A stretch of 64,000 nucleotides of DNA from Meconema thalassinum (Eukaryota; Arthropoda; Insecta; Orthoptera; Tettigoniidae): NCBI GenBank assembly GCA_946902985.2, contig OX336392.1:464282693-464346692 (forward strand). The letters run 5' to 3'. Numbering within the stretch: position 1 is the first letter of the stretch; every line of letters begins with the position of its first letter. This document shows positions 43,299 to 53,552 of this stretch, one piece after another. Below the pieces are notes generated by a model. The model was not told the origin of the DNA, did no database searches, and worked only from the letters and a program-made list of their open reading frames with translations. The position numbers and the translations under genes were made by a program.

Positions 43299-44728
43299 CA
43301 GCTGAGTCCGGCATTGCTTCCACTTACTTGTGCCGGGCTCCTCTCTGTCGTCTTTCCTGTCGACCTCACTTGGTCAACTCTAGTTCTCTTCCGACCCCGA
43401 CGGTATTAGGGTATCCGAGGCCTAGGGAGTCTCTTCCTTTCCCGCCTTAATTGGCCCTTGTCTCATCTTTCCTGATTCCCTCCTTCTGTGAGGGGTCAGC
43501 CTTCTTTTTATTTTCCTTTTACCTCCTGCCTTGTGCTCAAGGCCCTTAAGGAGACAGGGTGTATGTAGCCCCACCACTTCTGGTGCACCCTAGATAATGC
43601 TACACCCTCAGGGGCTCACGGCTGGTGAGTTCGGGAGTTGGCGACCCCGAGGGATTCCTGAGCTGGGTCCGTTTTCCCTTTTTGTCCCTTACCTTCGGGG
43701 CGGACCCTCCCCAGGGGCTCACATCTTGTGGGCGTGGGTTGGCGATCACGGGGCCCCAGCTGAGTCCGGCATTGCTTCCACTTACTTGTGCCGGGCTCCT
43801 CTCCGTCTTCTTTCCTGTCGACCTCACTTGGTCAACTCTTGTTCTCTTCTGACCCCGACGGTATTAGGGTATCCGAGGCCTAGGGAGTCTCTTCTTTCCC
43901 CGCCTTAATTGGCCCTTGTCTCGTCTTTTCTGATACCATCCTTCTGCGAGGGGTCAGCCTTCTTTTTCTCTTCCTTTTACCTCCTGCCTTGTGCTCTAGG
44001 CCCTTAAGGAGGCAGAGTGTATGTAGCCCCACCACTTCTGGTGCACCGTAGATAATGCTACACCCTCAGGGGCTCACGGCTGGTGAGTTCGGGAGTTGGC
44101 GACCCCGAGGGATTCCTGAGCTGGGTCCGGTTTCCCCCTTTTGTCCCTTACCTTTGGGGCGGACCTTCTCCTCTTTCACTTTCCTGTATGCCTTTCATGG
44201 CTCTCCTTCCTTCCAAGTCCCTCAATCCGCCTTCTCCGAGGGTTGAGGGCATTTCTTTTCCTTCTGTCCTTTTATTTGCCTTACTCTCCTTTATTTTTCC
44301 ATTTCTTCTTCTAGTATGTAGGCTAGTAGTTAGTTTTAGTTTTAAGTTCGCTTTTCATTTTCATCTTCACGATCACCCAAACCATCAGGGGCCGATAACC
44401 TAGATGTTAGGCCCCTTAAAACAACAATTATCATCATCATCATCTTTCCTCTTTCACTTTCCTATCTGCCATTCATGGCTCTCCTTCCTTCCAAGTCCCT
44501 CAATCCGCATTCTTCGAGGGTTGAGGGCATTTCTTTTCCTCCTGTCCTTTATTTGCCTTATTCTCCTTTAGTTTTCCATTTCTTCTTCTAGTATATAAGT
44601 TAGTAGTTAGTTTTAGTTTTTAAGTTCGCTTTTCATTTTCATCTTCACGATCACCCAAACCATCAGGGGCCGATAACCTAGATGTTAGGCCCCTTAAAAC
44701 AACAATTATCATCATCATCATCATCATC
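43299..44728 (+). mobile_element. SINE-like type A, outer copy of a second nested pair
   Basis: The 13 bp TSD ATGTCATCCTGAA lies at 43286-43298 and 44729-44741. It is 5'-truncated, starting at CAGCTGAGTCCGG. Its sequence is interrupted at about 43708 by another copy and resumes near 44445 (CCTCTTTCACTTTCC) up to its own hairpin tail. Confidence 0.92.
43709..44443 (+). mobile_element. SINE-like type A, inner copy
   Basis: This full-length copy (CCCCAGGGGCTCAC to (ATC)n) sits inside the outer copy at the junction GGACCCTC/TCCTCTTTC. No convincing TSD is visible at this junction, so its exact edges are uncertain by a few bases. Confidence 0.85.
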
Positions 44729-44745
44729 ATGTCATCCTGAAAACC

Positions 44746-45170
44746 TTAATCTATATATTTTTCAAGCAATTCTAAGACTTCTTTTTTAAATCTTATGCGG
44801 TTCTTTGGTTCTATTAACTGCATGTCCTGTACAACAGAATTCATGAAATTCATATCACTGTTGCTGATATTCGGAGTTGGCTCTCGTTATTTTCTCCCTT
44901 CTACGAACTCGGAAAAGGACTTTACCGCCTTCGCTACTTCCTCTTGCAGCGTCGATTTATGAGCCTATTGGCTCGACCCAATAGACTGAGAGCTGCATGA
45001 ACCTGCAGAGCCAGTCGCACTTGAAGTGCTAGCAGATGACTGCTCTTCGTCTAACAAGGGGATGTCGAATGACCCTTCATCTGTTCCAATAGGGGCATTC
45101 TCCATCCAGAATTATTCTGATGATTTGCGAAACTTGTTCGGACGAGCCGAAGCTGTCGACACCAATCTAA
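44746..45170 (-). pseudogene. BESS-like domain protein remnant
   Basis: On the minus strand one frame runs from about 45170 to a TAA at 44746-44748, with two further in-frame stops. It has a Ser-rich low-complexity part (EEQSSASTSSATGSAGSCSS) and ends in MNFMNSVVQDMQLIEPKN and RIRFKKEVLELLEKYID. The last part resembles a BESS motif, a C-terminal interaction motif of insect MADF-type proteins, some of which are transposon-encoded. The N-terminal DNA-binding domain is not seen. Confidence 0.5.
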
Positions 45171-45384
45171 ACACAAAGGAAAATCACCGTTTCACTAGGA
45201 TGCAATGCACACACACAAAATATATCAATAAAGAAAGGCAAAATAGGGACAGCACTTCGTTTCAGATCTTGTTTCTTTTATTAAAATACTAGCAGTAGTG
45301 GCCAGTGGATTTATTAGTTTTATTGATGATAATGAATACTGCTATATAACTGGCACATGATGCTTAAACTAACAGGCATATATA

Positions 45385-45600
45385 CGAAGGACGTCCAGAA
45401 AGTAAGCTCCGTTTGGTAATAAAATTAAATTGTGTACAGATACAGAAAAAATATTTATTGCACAACATTCTACACCTCTTAAACTACTTTTCCACATAAC
45501 TGCCGAACTTTTGCAGGCATTTGTCATAGCGTGGCACAAGTTTTTGGATACCTTCTTCATAGAAGTTTGCCGCCGACCCGTAAACGAGAGTGAAGACTCC
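45385..45600 (-). pseudogene. Mariner transposase C-terminus with one terminal repeat
   Basis: At 45386 the string GAAGGACGTCCAGAAAGTAA is a mariner-type end. On the minus strand VYGSAANFYEEGIQKLVPRY and DKCLQKFGSYVEK end at a TAG (45484-45486), the usual transposase C-terminus. The rest is missing, cut off near the start of the long repeat at 45629. Confidence 0.75.
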
Positions 45601-45628
45601 CCTTAAGATATCCTACTGTTTGGCCATC

Positions 45629-48600
45629 AGAAAACTAATATGGACATGAATAACTACTACGTTATCACCCAATCCATATGTACCCTTCAGTGTTCTTCTA
45701 GGATGCCGACTCTGGCTCGGGTAGTGGTCTGTTCGGTGTGGCTCTAACTTATTCTATACATCCTAGGAATATCGTCGAGGATCACAGGAGGCTTAACTTA
45801 AAATCAGTATGTCAGAGAACTCCTAATAAAAATAATTTTATTCACAAAAACATCATCTCCCATTTCTCCCATCCATAGACAATAAAAAAAAAAAACTCCC
45901 TTAAATTACTCTAATCAGCATCATCAAAAAAATGCAAAAATAAATTTATCACACTGGCTGAAACCAGGAAAAGAAAAATAATCTATTTCCCTGCAGTCCA
46001 CTGCTTCAAGTTCAAAAATTAACGCCAACAGACTTAGTTCATCAAAACTATGGCCTAAATAACCCAGCCATTCTATCAAAACAAATATGTGCACTCATGT
46101 TTATAACTTGCAAAATTGGTTTCTGGGAGCTCGGACATGTTTTCTCGTACAATCATCATCCTTCCTCACAAGAGTCAGACAATGAAGGCAATATATTTAT
46201 TCTAGGCCACAGGCATGTGTGCACTTCTAACTTAAAAACAATTAATTCTCTCTGTTAATTATGGTAAAACTAACAAGTCAACATACATGAAGCACAAATA
46301 AATACTTCGGCGGCCGGTGCCCCGCGACTATTAATAAACAAACAACTATAATGAATGTACTCAAAATAATGACAGTACAAGACGTCGCTTCCTAAAGCGG
46401 TACAAAAGAAGAAATCCTGGGAAGACGGACTACCTTCCCTCGAGAATAACAATACCATCCTCGACCTGGTGACAGACACTTTCACCACACTAACCAGCTG
46501 GGCAGGCAATAACCTTCACTGCTACTTTTAGAATTCAGACGGCTGGCCGTGGCCCTATACCTGCTTCCTAAGACTCTCTTTGACTACCTGGGGTTCGAGC
46601 TGTATAATTACCTTTCCGACGGAGCTAAAGCGCACTCTCATCAGACAATGAACTCAGTCATTTCACTCACCATTTATATCATCGTAGAACACGGGAATAC
46701 CACCTCCTTTATTAATTTCTTTTACCATTTATATCATCGTAGAACACGGGAATACCACCTCCGTTATTAATTTCACTTACCATTTATATCATCGTAGAAC
46801 ACGGGAATACCACCTCCGTTATTAATTTCACTTACCATTTATATCATCGTAGAACACGGGAATACCACCTCCGTTATTAATTTCACTTACCATTTATATC
46901 ATCGTAGAACACGGGAATACCACCTCCGTTATTAATTTCACTTACCATTTATATCATCGTAGAACACGGGAATACCACCACCGTTTATTAGTTTCACTTA
47001 CCATTTATATCATCGTAGAACACGGGAATACCACCTCCGTTTATTAGTTTCAGCTCAACCCAGGATCAACTCTCAAACTTTTCTGAAGATTACATTATCA
47101 TCCAGCCATTTGTCTTACCTTTCTTTACCTTAGTGTGATTATCAATTACCGTACTTACTATTCACATAATTTCAGTGTCATTACTGGTCTTGTCACAATA
47201 TCGAGCTGTCTTCCCCATATTAGCATTTACGTTAATATCGTGCATAAGCACTATCAAACCAATTATTCCCTTAATTGTGCATTCAGCAAAAATTACTGAT
47301 ACTCAAACAAAACATATTTAAACAAAATTTTGATGCTCATATACTATTTACGTTATAAAACACACAAAAAATAATCATTACTGATAAATACACAAATCTA
47401 CACAAAACATGCCTGCTATGCCTAAAATATCTATTTTATCATAATTGCTTATGATCGAGATAAACTTATCCGATCCCCATGATGGGATACGTTATGGCAA
47501 ACATGCCCCATACAATATTTTACTTATCTCGTATACATCCTGATGATGTTCTGGTCCTTGTTATCAGTCTTCTGGATCAGTTGGTTCATCTTGCAAGGAG
47601 GATAATTTACACACGGTTTCCAAAATTCACCAAAGCAAAGGTCCACTGTGAATTATTATTATTATCATCACAATGCACGGTTCTCGCATATGAAGCTCCT
47701 ACCTCCTACAGCTATCATCAGCCTACTTAGTTCAGCTGATAGTTCAATAGCTTCCTAGATCACTGATTTAGCTACTAATAGCTCGTGCGGCTATCCCTAT
47801 CATTATAACTGCGTACTGCCACGGTATGCACTTTTCTAATTCGCACTCGCGAATACTTAGCGATATTCAAATTCCAAAGGTATAACTGTTTCTACTTATA
47901 AAACTTGTATAAATTATCACTTTTCTGACGGCTACGGGGTTAGGCTTCCGCCTCCACAGCGCCCCGAGTAAGAAACTTATGAGAACTTGTAAAATTTATT
48001 AATATTCTTGTTGCTTCAAGCGCGGGCTTCCGCCTCCACAGCGCCCGGAGTAAGAACTGATTTCGCTGCGTCTCCAACCATTATTTATATGATTTCTCTT
48101 AGGGGGACTTGGAGTGGGGAGCTTTTAGAATTTATTTCCATAACAACACTCACATAAATATGCAAACTAGCTCCTTTGAACGTCCTCATTTCTAATGTCT
48201 CAATGACTTCTTTTTATCCAAAATCCGATCGTTGGATCCTTGTATAATGAGCTCCGTAATTTCCTTCATTGTTCCTTAATTTCGGCGGGATTTGGTCGCG
48301 TCTCGCGTCCCTCGCTGCTATTGGTAGTTTTAAATCCACCCCCTGATTTCATTTTAATTCTGGCAAAAATCACAGAATGATCCAATTTAAATTTTGACGA
48401 TACTTCTGAGAGGCTGGGATTGTCCCCTATACGATAGTATAATTCCTGTTTCTGTATTTTAATTACTGCTCCAATTCCTCTCAAATGGGCGGGGTTTATT
48501 TAGTGAGTGATCGTTGAAATTTTCGCATTTACCCGCTTAGTTGAAGGACCTTCGCGCGTTGTCTGAGCGCATGTGGTATCCAGATGTTAGCTTTCTCTCC

Positions 48601-48774
48601 CTACCGTCTTTGTTTGCGCTGGGTGAAAGTTACTCTAAGGCACGTACGAACTTCCCTTTGTTATTCCCTGTTCAACAAGCAACATCTATTCTCACACCGG
48701 CTTTGAAACATGAATAAAATCTTGTTGGAACAAATATGTAGAATTTATGCAATCACAGATGCATAAAGGTTACA
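45629..48774 (-). repeat. 3' long terminal repeat
   Basis: It is nearly identical to 56905-60064. Differences are scattered base changes in the first half and a few small indels, such as 17 extra bases in the right copy near 57533. I saw no difference between about 47760 and 48700. Open frames inside it (46270-46509, 48266-48484 and others) are short and have no recognisable domain. Confidence 0.88.
46670..47052 (+). repeat. 56 bp minisatellite inside the LTR, about 7 units
   Basis: The unit contains ATCATCGTAGAACACGGGAA and TACCACCTCCGTTATTAAT. Seven copies are seen, and the last two carry a small insertion (CCGTTTATTAG). The same seven-unit array occurs in the other LTR at 57962-58345, as expected if it was copied with the LTR. 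Confidence 0.9.
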
Positions 48775-49098
48775 TTACCCTCCTGCAAAGGAAAAAAATC
48801 GATATGGAACGTATGATTTTTTTTCTCAATCTCGATCCGTCTCACGGATGCTGTAAGGTTCCGCCGCCACTCCTTATTTTGTTTACTTGGTTCGCCACTG
48901 CTGGTCGCGCGCAGGGATTCCCTTGCTACTATTCTTGTGTCTCCCTCTCCACATTCTTGGTAGGATTAGTGTATCGGCTGTCTGGTGCAGGTAGCTATTG
49001 TCCGCCTGTCTCGCCAAGTCCTCTCACTTCACGGCCGTCCACTGTAAACACCGGGTCTGTTTATGACTGACTACTTCCTCGTTCCACGTGCATTTGGC
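48775..49098. other. Spacer between pol and 3' LTR
   Basis: It contains the putative polypurine tract next to the LTR (complement of 48775-48786). No env-like ORF lies between pol and the LTR, so the element is of the gag-pol-only kind. Confidence 0.6.
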
Positions 49099-52000
49099 TC
49101 ATCTTTGTTCGATTTCCATAATGTTGACACCCGCGGTATTCCGTGGTTGATCAAACGGTTCCCTTTCATGATATATTTTGAGGTTTGAGCAATTTACTAC
49201 TGATGTGCTCCCGCCGTTTATGTCCTGTATCTTATACGCATTATTTCCCAAATTTCTTAAGATTCGGTAAGGTCCTATGTATGGGAAACACCATTTATGA
49301 AACACTTTGTTTGCAGGATCAGAGATAGGTGGCCTCTTCAATAAAACTAATTCATCGGCGTTCAATTCTCTGTGAAAGCGTTTCCCTTTTAGCCTTCTTA
49401 ATCTCCTGTCAGCTTGTTCTCCCATGTACGTGACCTTTCGTTCTATTCTCAGCTGTGGTGCTGGCTGCGGATCTCTTGGGCAATCTAGTACTGTTGTCCA
49501 AGATCTCGGTGGTTGCTGGTTCAAATGTAACGTGTATGGACTTTGTCCAGTTGACTCATGACGTGTCATGTTAATGCAAATCTCAATGTTTTTCAAGGTA
49601 TCAGCCCAACGATGATGCTCTGTGGGTATGAACATGCGGATATGCTTCGAGACCTCACGTAAAACTCTTTCGCTAGGATTGCTCTGTGGATGGCGTATGC
49701 TAGATAGTACATGTTTGATGTCTAGCTCATTTAATCCGCGCTTAAATGCTGCTGATGTGAAGTAACTTCCATGGTCGGAAAGTATAAATTCAGGCTTCCC
49801 CATTGTAGGTATAACTCGATTCTTGATTCGGCTTAGGACCTGTTTCGATGTTGTCTTCTGGATAGCACATAAAACAACAAACTTAGAGAAGACGTCCACG
49901 CACACAAGGACATGTCGCACTCCTCTACGTCCTTTCGGCAATGGGCCCAGGCAATCTGTAGCAATGAGCTCTAATGGTTTCTGTGGCAATAGTTGCTTTG
50001 GGTATTGTCTCATGAGGAAGTTATTGGGTTTTGCACGCTGGCAAATATCGCATGTCTTCAGGACATCGCGTATAGTGATCCTCATCCGTGGCCAAGTGAA
50101 AGCTTCACCTATTGTTGCTTGTGTCTTGTCTAATCCAATGTGACCAAGCGTATAATGAGTATGCCACACTAATTTCCTCTGTAAAGAAGCTGGTAACAAT
50201 ATCCGTAACTTGACGTGATCCTCATCTATAAATTTATGGAGCATATTATTGAAGTATGAATAACTTCTCGCTTGAGCTTCAATCTCTCGGTATGCTAGGA
50301 TATCAGGTGTTGTCTCTCTCTTGAGGAACTTAATCATCTGCATCATCCATGGCTCCTTTTCCTGTTCCTGCGGTAGCCTCTTCAGTTCTTGTAAGAAGTC
50401 TTGGTCTTCGTTTGTCAGCTCAATGTGTTGCACTAACATCTCCTCCTTCTGTGCCTCCTGTTCTGGATTTCGGCTCAAAATATCCGGGATTACATTCAAT
50501 TTTCCTGATATATGCTCAATTTGTAGATCAAACTGCTGCGCATAGATGGTCCATCTGTTGATGCGTTCACTTACCATGGTGGTCTTAAATAAGAAAGTCA
50601 GCGCCTTGTGATCAGTGCGGATTGTTATGGGGAAACCATAGATAATACGACACCATTGTTGTAACGCGTATATGATAGCCAGAAGCTCCAGCTCTGAGAT
50701 GGTATAACTTTTCTCATGTTTTCTTAGCTTCCTGCTGATAAATGCTAGGTATGAACGGCCTGCTGTTCTCTCTGCGTCTTCTTGGATAAGCATTGCTCCG
50801 ATGCCCACTAAAGATGCATCTGCTTGAATTATGAATCTCTTCGAAAAATCTGGGTAACCCAGTTTGATGCTATTTGACAGTAACTCTTTCGTAGCTACAA
50901 ATGACCTCTCACACTCTTCGTTCCAAAACCAACGGTTATTCTTTTTTAGCATCTCCTGTAATGGTGCTACTACTTCGGTGTATCCTGGACAGTTTTCACG
51001 AAATAAATTTGTTGCCCCCAAGAACATCCTTATGTGCTTGACTCTGGTTGGTCGAGGAAAATTTTTAATGGCTTCAATTTTCACTGGGTTGGGTCTGATC
51101 CCCTCTCCATCAACAATATGTCCTAAATATAAAATTTCGTGCTGAAAGACGTGTGATTTTTTTAGATTGATCTTGAAATTTGCCCTTTCTAGGTTCTCTA
51201 ACAACTTGCTTAAATTTTGCATGTGTTCCTCATTGCTTTCTGATGCTAGTAAGATATCGTCGACATATCTGACAGTCATGTCTTTCACCTCTTCTGTCAA
51301 ATTTCGATCCAATGCTCGGATTAGTGCAGATCCGGCTGTCTTAACTCCAAATGGTAAGCGACACCAGGTGAAACTCTGATTATCGAATAGAAATCCAGCT
51401 AACAGCTGTGATTTCTCTTCTAACTCGATGTGCCAGTAGCTATTTGCAAGGTGGACAGACGAATATATTTTCTTCTTGTGGAACTTCTTTAGTAGATCCT
51501 TAATTAGTGGTGCACGGTCAGTTTCATCAATTAATCTGGAATTGAGGGTGCGAGCATCGAGACATAGTCTCACAGAACCATTGGGTTTCGCCACCGCTAA
51601 TATGGCGTTCAAATATGGGGTTGGAGCTTTCTTAATTATGCCCCCTCTAAGCATTTCGTCTATAATTTTTCTAACTGCTGCACGCTGCTTTTCTGGAATT
51701 AGGTAGAGTCGGCTTTTGAATGGGGTCCAGTCATCTACCTGCATAGCGTACTTGAAATTTAATATTTTTCGCGGTAGTGTATTGAATGCTGCTGAATGTT
51801 TACATAGCATTTGTGCCAAGCAATTTCTTTCTTCATCATTTAGCTTTGCCTCCCTTAATTTTTCCTTCAAAAGTGCCTCAAAACTGTCGTTGTTGCCATG
51901 TTCTTCTACTGCCATGGACCACATCTCATCTTCCAATTCTTGCTTTTCCTCCAGGAGTCCTGTGTTCGAGTCCTCTTCATCTGCTTGATTTTTCTCTTCT

Positions 52001-53466
52001 TCCTCAGGAATCGTCTCCAGCGTCCAAATGTCAGCATCTCTATCTAAGCCTTGGTTATTCATGTTCAGTTCCACCGCTGATAATCCTTCCATATTTCTGA
52101 ATTGAATTACATTGTTGCGTAGATCAATCACTGCTTGGTGCTCGCATATGAAATCCGCGCCCAGGATCAAGTTAACGCTCATCTTGTTCATCACCATGAA
52201 TACGTGTGAGAAAGTGTGTCCTAATATTTCTAGATTCAATTGCACTTGAAATTTACATACAGCTGATTTTTCGGGAATTACTCCTCTAATTTTGACCTGT
52301 GGTACTGGAATCGTAGGTATTCTCTGTTTTTCGCTTAGAGCTTTAATTAATGCCTCTGATACTAGACATAGCTGTGCCCCAGTGTCCACTAATCCTTTTA
52401 CTCTTAGTCCTTCTATTCTCGTAATGATGACTGGTAATTTCCTCAAACAATGTTGTTCCGGTTGAATAATTTCACGTGTAAAATCATCAGGAGTTGCGGC
52501 CCATTCCTCAATGTTCGCTATCAACCACTGTGTTTTGTCTGTCGTGAAAATTAGACTATCTCCTTTATCCTCGAGTACTTTTTTTTTTTTTTTTTTTTTG
52601 CTAATGGCCCCCGTCTGCCTCTTCTCGTTCTGACTCTCGCGATGCTGTTGCGCTAATTCACTTTCTGCTCCGGTGATCTCCACATCTGGATTCTCGCGAT
52701 TTTCCATCGTCTTTCGCCAGCGATCCTTTTCCGTCTCTTGGCTGCGATGCAACTCATCTAGGTACCGTTGTGATGCCTCGTGTCTGCTCTGCCATTCCCG
52801 TCGACTGTCCTCCGTGTATCCTCGGTTCTCATCTCGTCCTCGGTTCCACGTTCTATTTTCTCTTCTATCATATCTGCGATGATGATATGGACCTTCGCGA
52901 CCACGCCCTTTCCATTCATCTCTCCTGTACTGTTGCGGCTGCCAGTTTCTTTCGTTCCTTGGTTCATATCTCCTTTGCTCTTCTCTTGGCAAGTCTGACC
53001 TTCCGTTGTTGTTTCCGCTCTTATGGCTAACATTCGTATTGGTGCTCTGCTCTCTAGTTTTGACTAGTTCGGCCTGGTGTACCAGCGCTGCGCTGTCACT
53101 CGCTCTGACGTGCCTATTCTGAGTATTTAATGAAGTTTCATCCAATTGACGTAAAACCTCCTCTGCTTGTAGTGCGCTCGAGACGTTTGCCGCAATTAAG
53201 AACTGTTGCACTGGTAATGGAAGCTGTTTACCAATTGTCATCACCAGTTCTGACTCCGGTGGTAAAATATCCATGTCTTTCAATCTGAGTAGCTGAGCCG
53301 AAAAATATTCTGAATAACGCGTGGGCTGTGAAGCGTGATACTTCCTGCTATACAATTCCATTCTCAGACTATGTTGTATGGACATGCTCCAATAACGGCG
53401 TAGAAATGCATGTTTGAAGCTGTCCATGTCTTCAAAAGTGTAGCGAAAACTTCTGAACCAAGTCAA
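49099..53466 (-). CDS. Gypsy gag-pol ORF, 1455 codons, with a changed RT active site
   Basis: In order: the end of a retroviral-type gag domain (residues 1-115), an Arg-rich linker (160-260), a Lys7 run (290-296), an aspartic protease with DTGA at 361-364 and ILGADF near 434, reverse transcriptase (about 570-800) with YVDD at 734-737, RNase H with Asp883 and Asp952, and integrase. Integrase has H1104/H1109/C1139/C1142 and the catalytic triad Asp1171, Asp1231 and Glu1266, giving DD35E spacing. RT motif A reads SSVHLANSYWHI, where the catalytic Asp would stand in place of His672 (codon 51451-51453). If the sequence is right, polymerase activity is lost although the frame is open. The true N-terminus lies upstream in gag; the Met at 53466 is only the first in this frame after a frame change. 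Confidence 0.88.
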   Translation of the reverse strand: MTWFRSFRYTFEDMDSFKHAFLRRYWSMSIQHSLRMELYSRKYHASQPTRYSEYFSAQLLRLKDMDILPPESELVMTIGKQLPLPVQQFLIAANVSSALQAEEVLRQLDETSLNTQNRHVRASDSAALVHQAELVKTREQSTNTNVSHKSGNNNGRSDLPREEQRRYEPRNERNWQPQQYRRDEWKGRGREGPYHHRRYDRRENRTWNRGRDENRGYTEDSRREWQSRHEASQRYLDELHRSQETEKDRWRKTMENRENPDVEITGAESELAQQHRESQNEKRQTGAISKKKKKKKVLEDKGDSLIFTTDKTQWLIANIEEWAATPDDFTREIIQPEQHCLRKLPVIITRIEGLRVKGLVDTGAQLCLVSEALIKALSEKQRIPTIPVPQVKIRGVIPEKSAVCKFQVQLNLEILGHTFSHVFMVMNKMSVNLILGADFICEHQAVIDLRNNVIQFRNMEGLSAVELNMNNQGLDRDADIWTLETIPEEEEKNQADEEDSNTGLLEEKQELEDEMWSMAVEEHGNNDSFEALLKEKLREAKLNDEERNCLAQMLCKHSAAFNTLPRKILNFKYAMQVDDWTPFKSRLYLIPEKQRAAVRKIIDEMLRGGIIKKAPTPYLNAILAVAKPNGSVRLCLDARTLNSRLIDETDRAPLIKDLLKKFHKKKIYSSVHLANSYWHIELEEKSQLLAGFLFDNQSFTWCRLPFGVKTAGSALIRALDRNLTEEVKDMTVRYVDDILLASESNEEHMQNLSKLLENLERANFKINLKKSHVFQHEILYLGHIVDGEGIRPNPVKIEAIKNFPRPTRVKHIRMFLGATNLFRENCPGYTEVVAPLQEMLKKNNRWFWNEECERSFVATKELLSNSIKLGYPDFSKRFIIQADASLVGIGAMLIQEDAERTAGRSYLAFISRKLRKHEKSYTISELELLAIIYALQQWCRIIYGFPITIRTDHKALTFLFKTTMVSERINRWTIYAQQFDLQIEHISGKLNVIPDILSRNPEQEAQKEEMLVQHIELTNEDQDFLQELKRLPQEQEKEPWMMQMIKFLKRETTPDILAYREIEAQARSYSYFNNMLHKFIDEDHVKLRILLPASLQRKLVWHTHYTLGHIGLDKTQATIGEAFTWPRMRITIRDVLKTCDICQRAKPNNFLMRQYPKQLLPQKPLELIATDCLGPLPKGRRGVRHVLVCVDVFSKFVVLCAIQKTTSKQVLSRIKNRVIPTMGKPEFILSDHGSYFTSAAFKRGLNELDIKHVLSSIRHPQSNPSERVLREVSKHIRMFIPTEHHRWADTLKNIEICINMTRHESTGQSPYTLHLNQQPPRSWTTVLDCPRDPQPAPQLRIERKVTYMGEQADRRLRRLKGKRFHRELNADELVLLKRPPISDPANKVFHKWCFPYIGPYRILRNLGNNAYKIQDINGGSTSVVNCSNLKIYHEREPFDQPRNTAGVNIMEIEQR
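52579..52599 (+). repeat. T21 run coding for a Lys run in gag-pol
   Basis: Twenty-one T residues on the plus strand, that is A21 in sense, encode seven Lys codons without breaking the frame. Such a run is a likely site of polymerase slippage or of assembly error. Confidence 0.9.
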
Positions 53467-53552
53467 GACGCTATCCGCAAGTAATTTCTCTGTTACTCTG
53501 AGTTTCTTATTCTCAGGAATGTTACTGTCTATAAGGTAGTGTTCTAAATCTT

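Noticed and set aside
46270..46509. ORF of 79 codons present in both LTRs
   Set aside because: It is duplicated only because the LTR is duplicated. There is no recognisable domain, and neighbouring frames are equally open.
46660..47060. 56 bp units as spaced repeats of a CRISPR or integron kind
   Set aside because: Units are tandem without spacers and are present identically in both LTRs.
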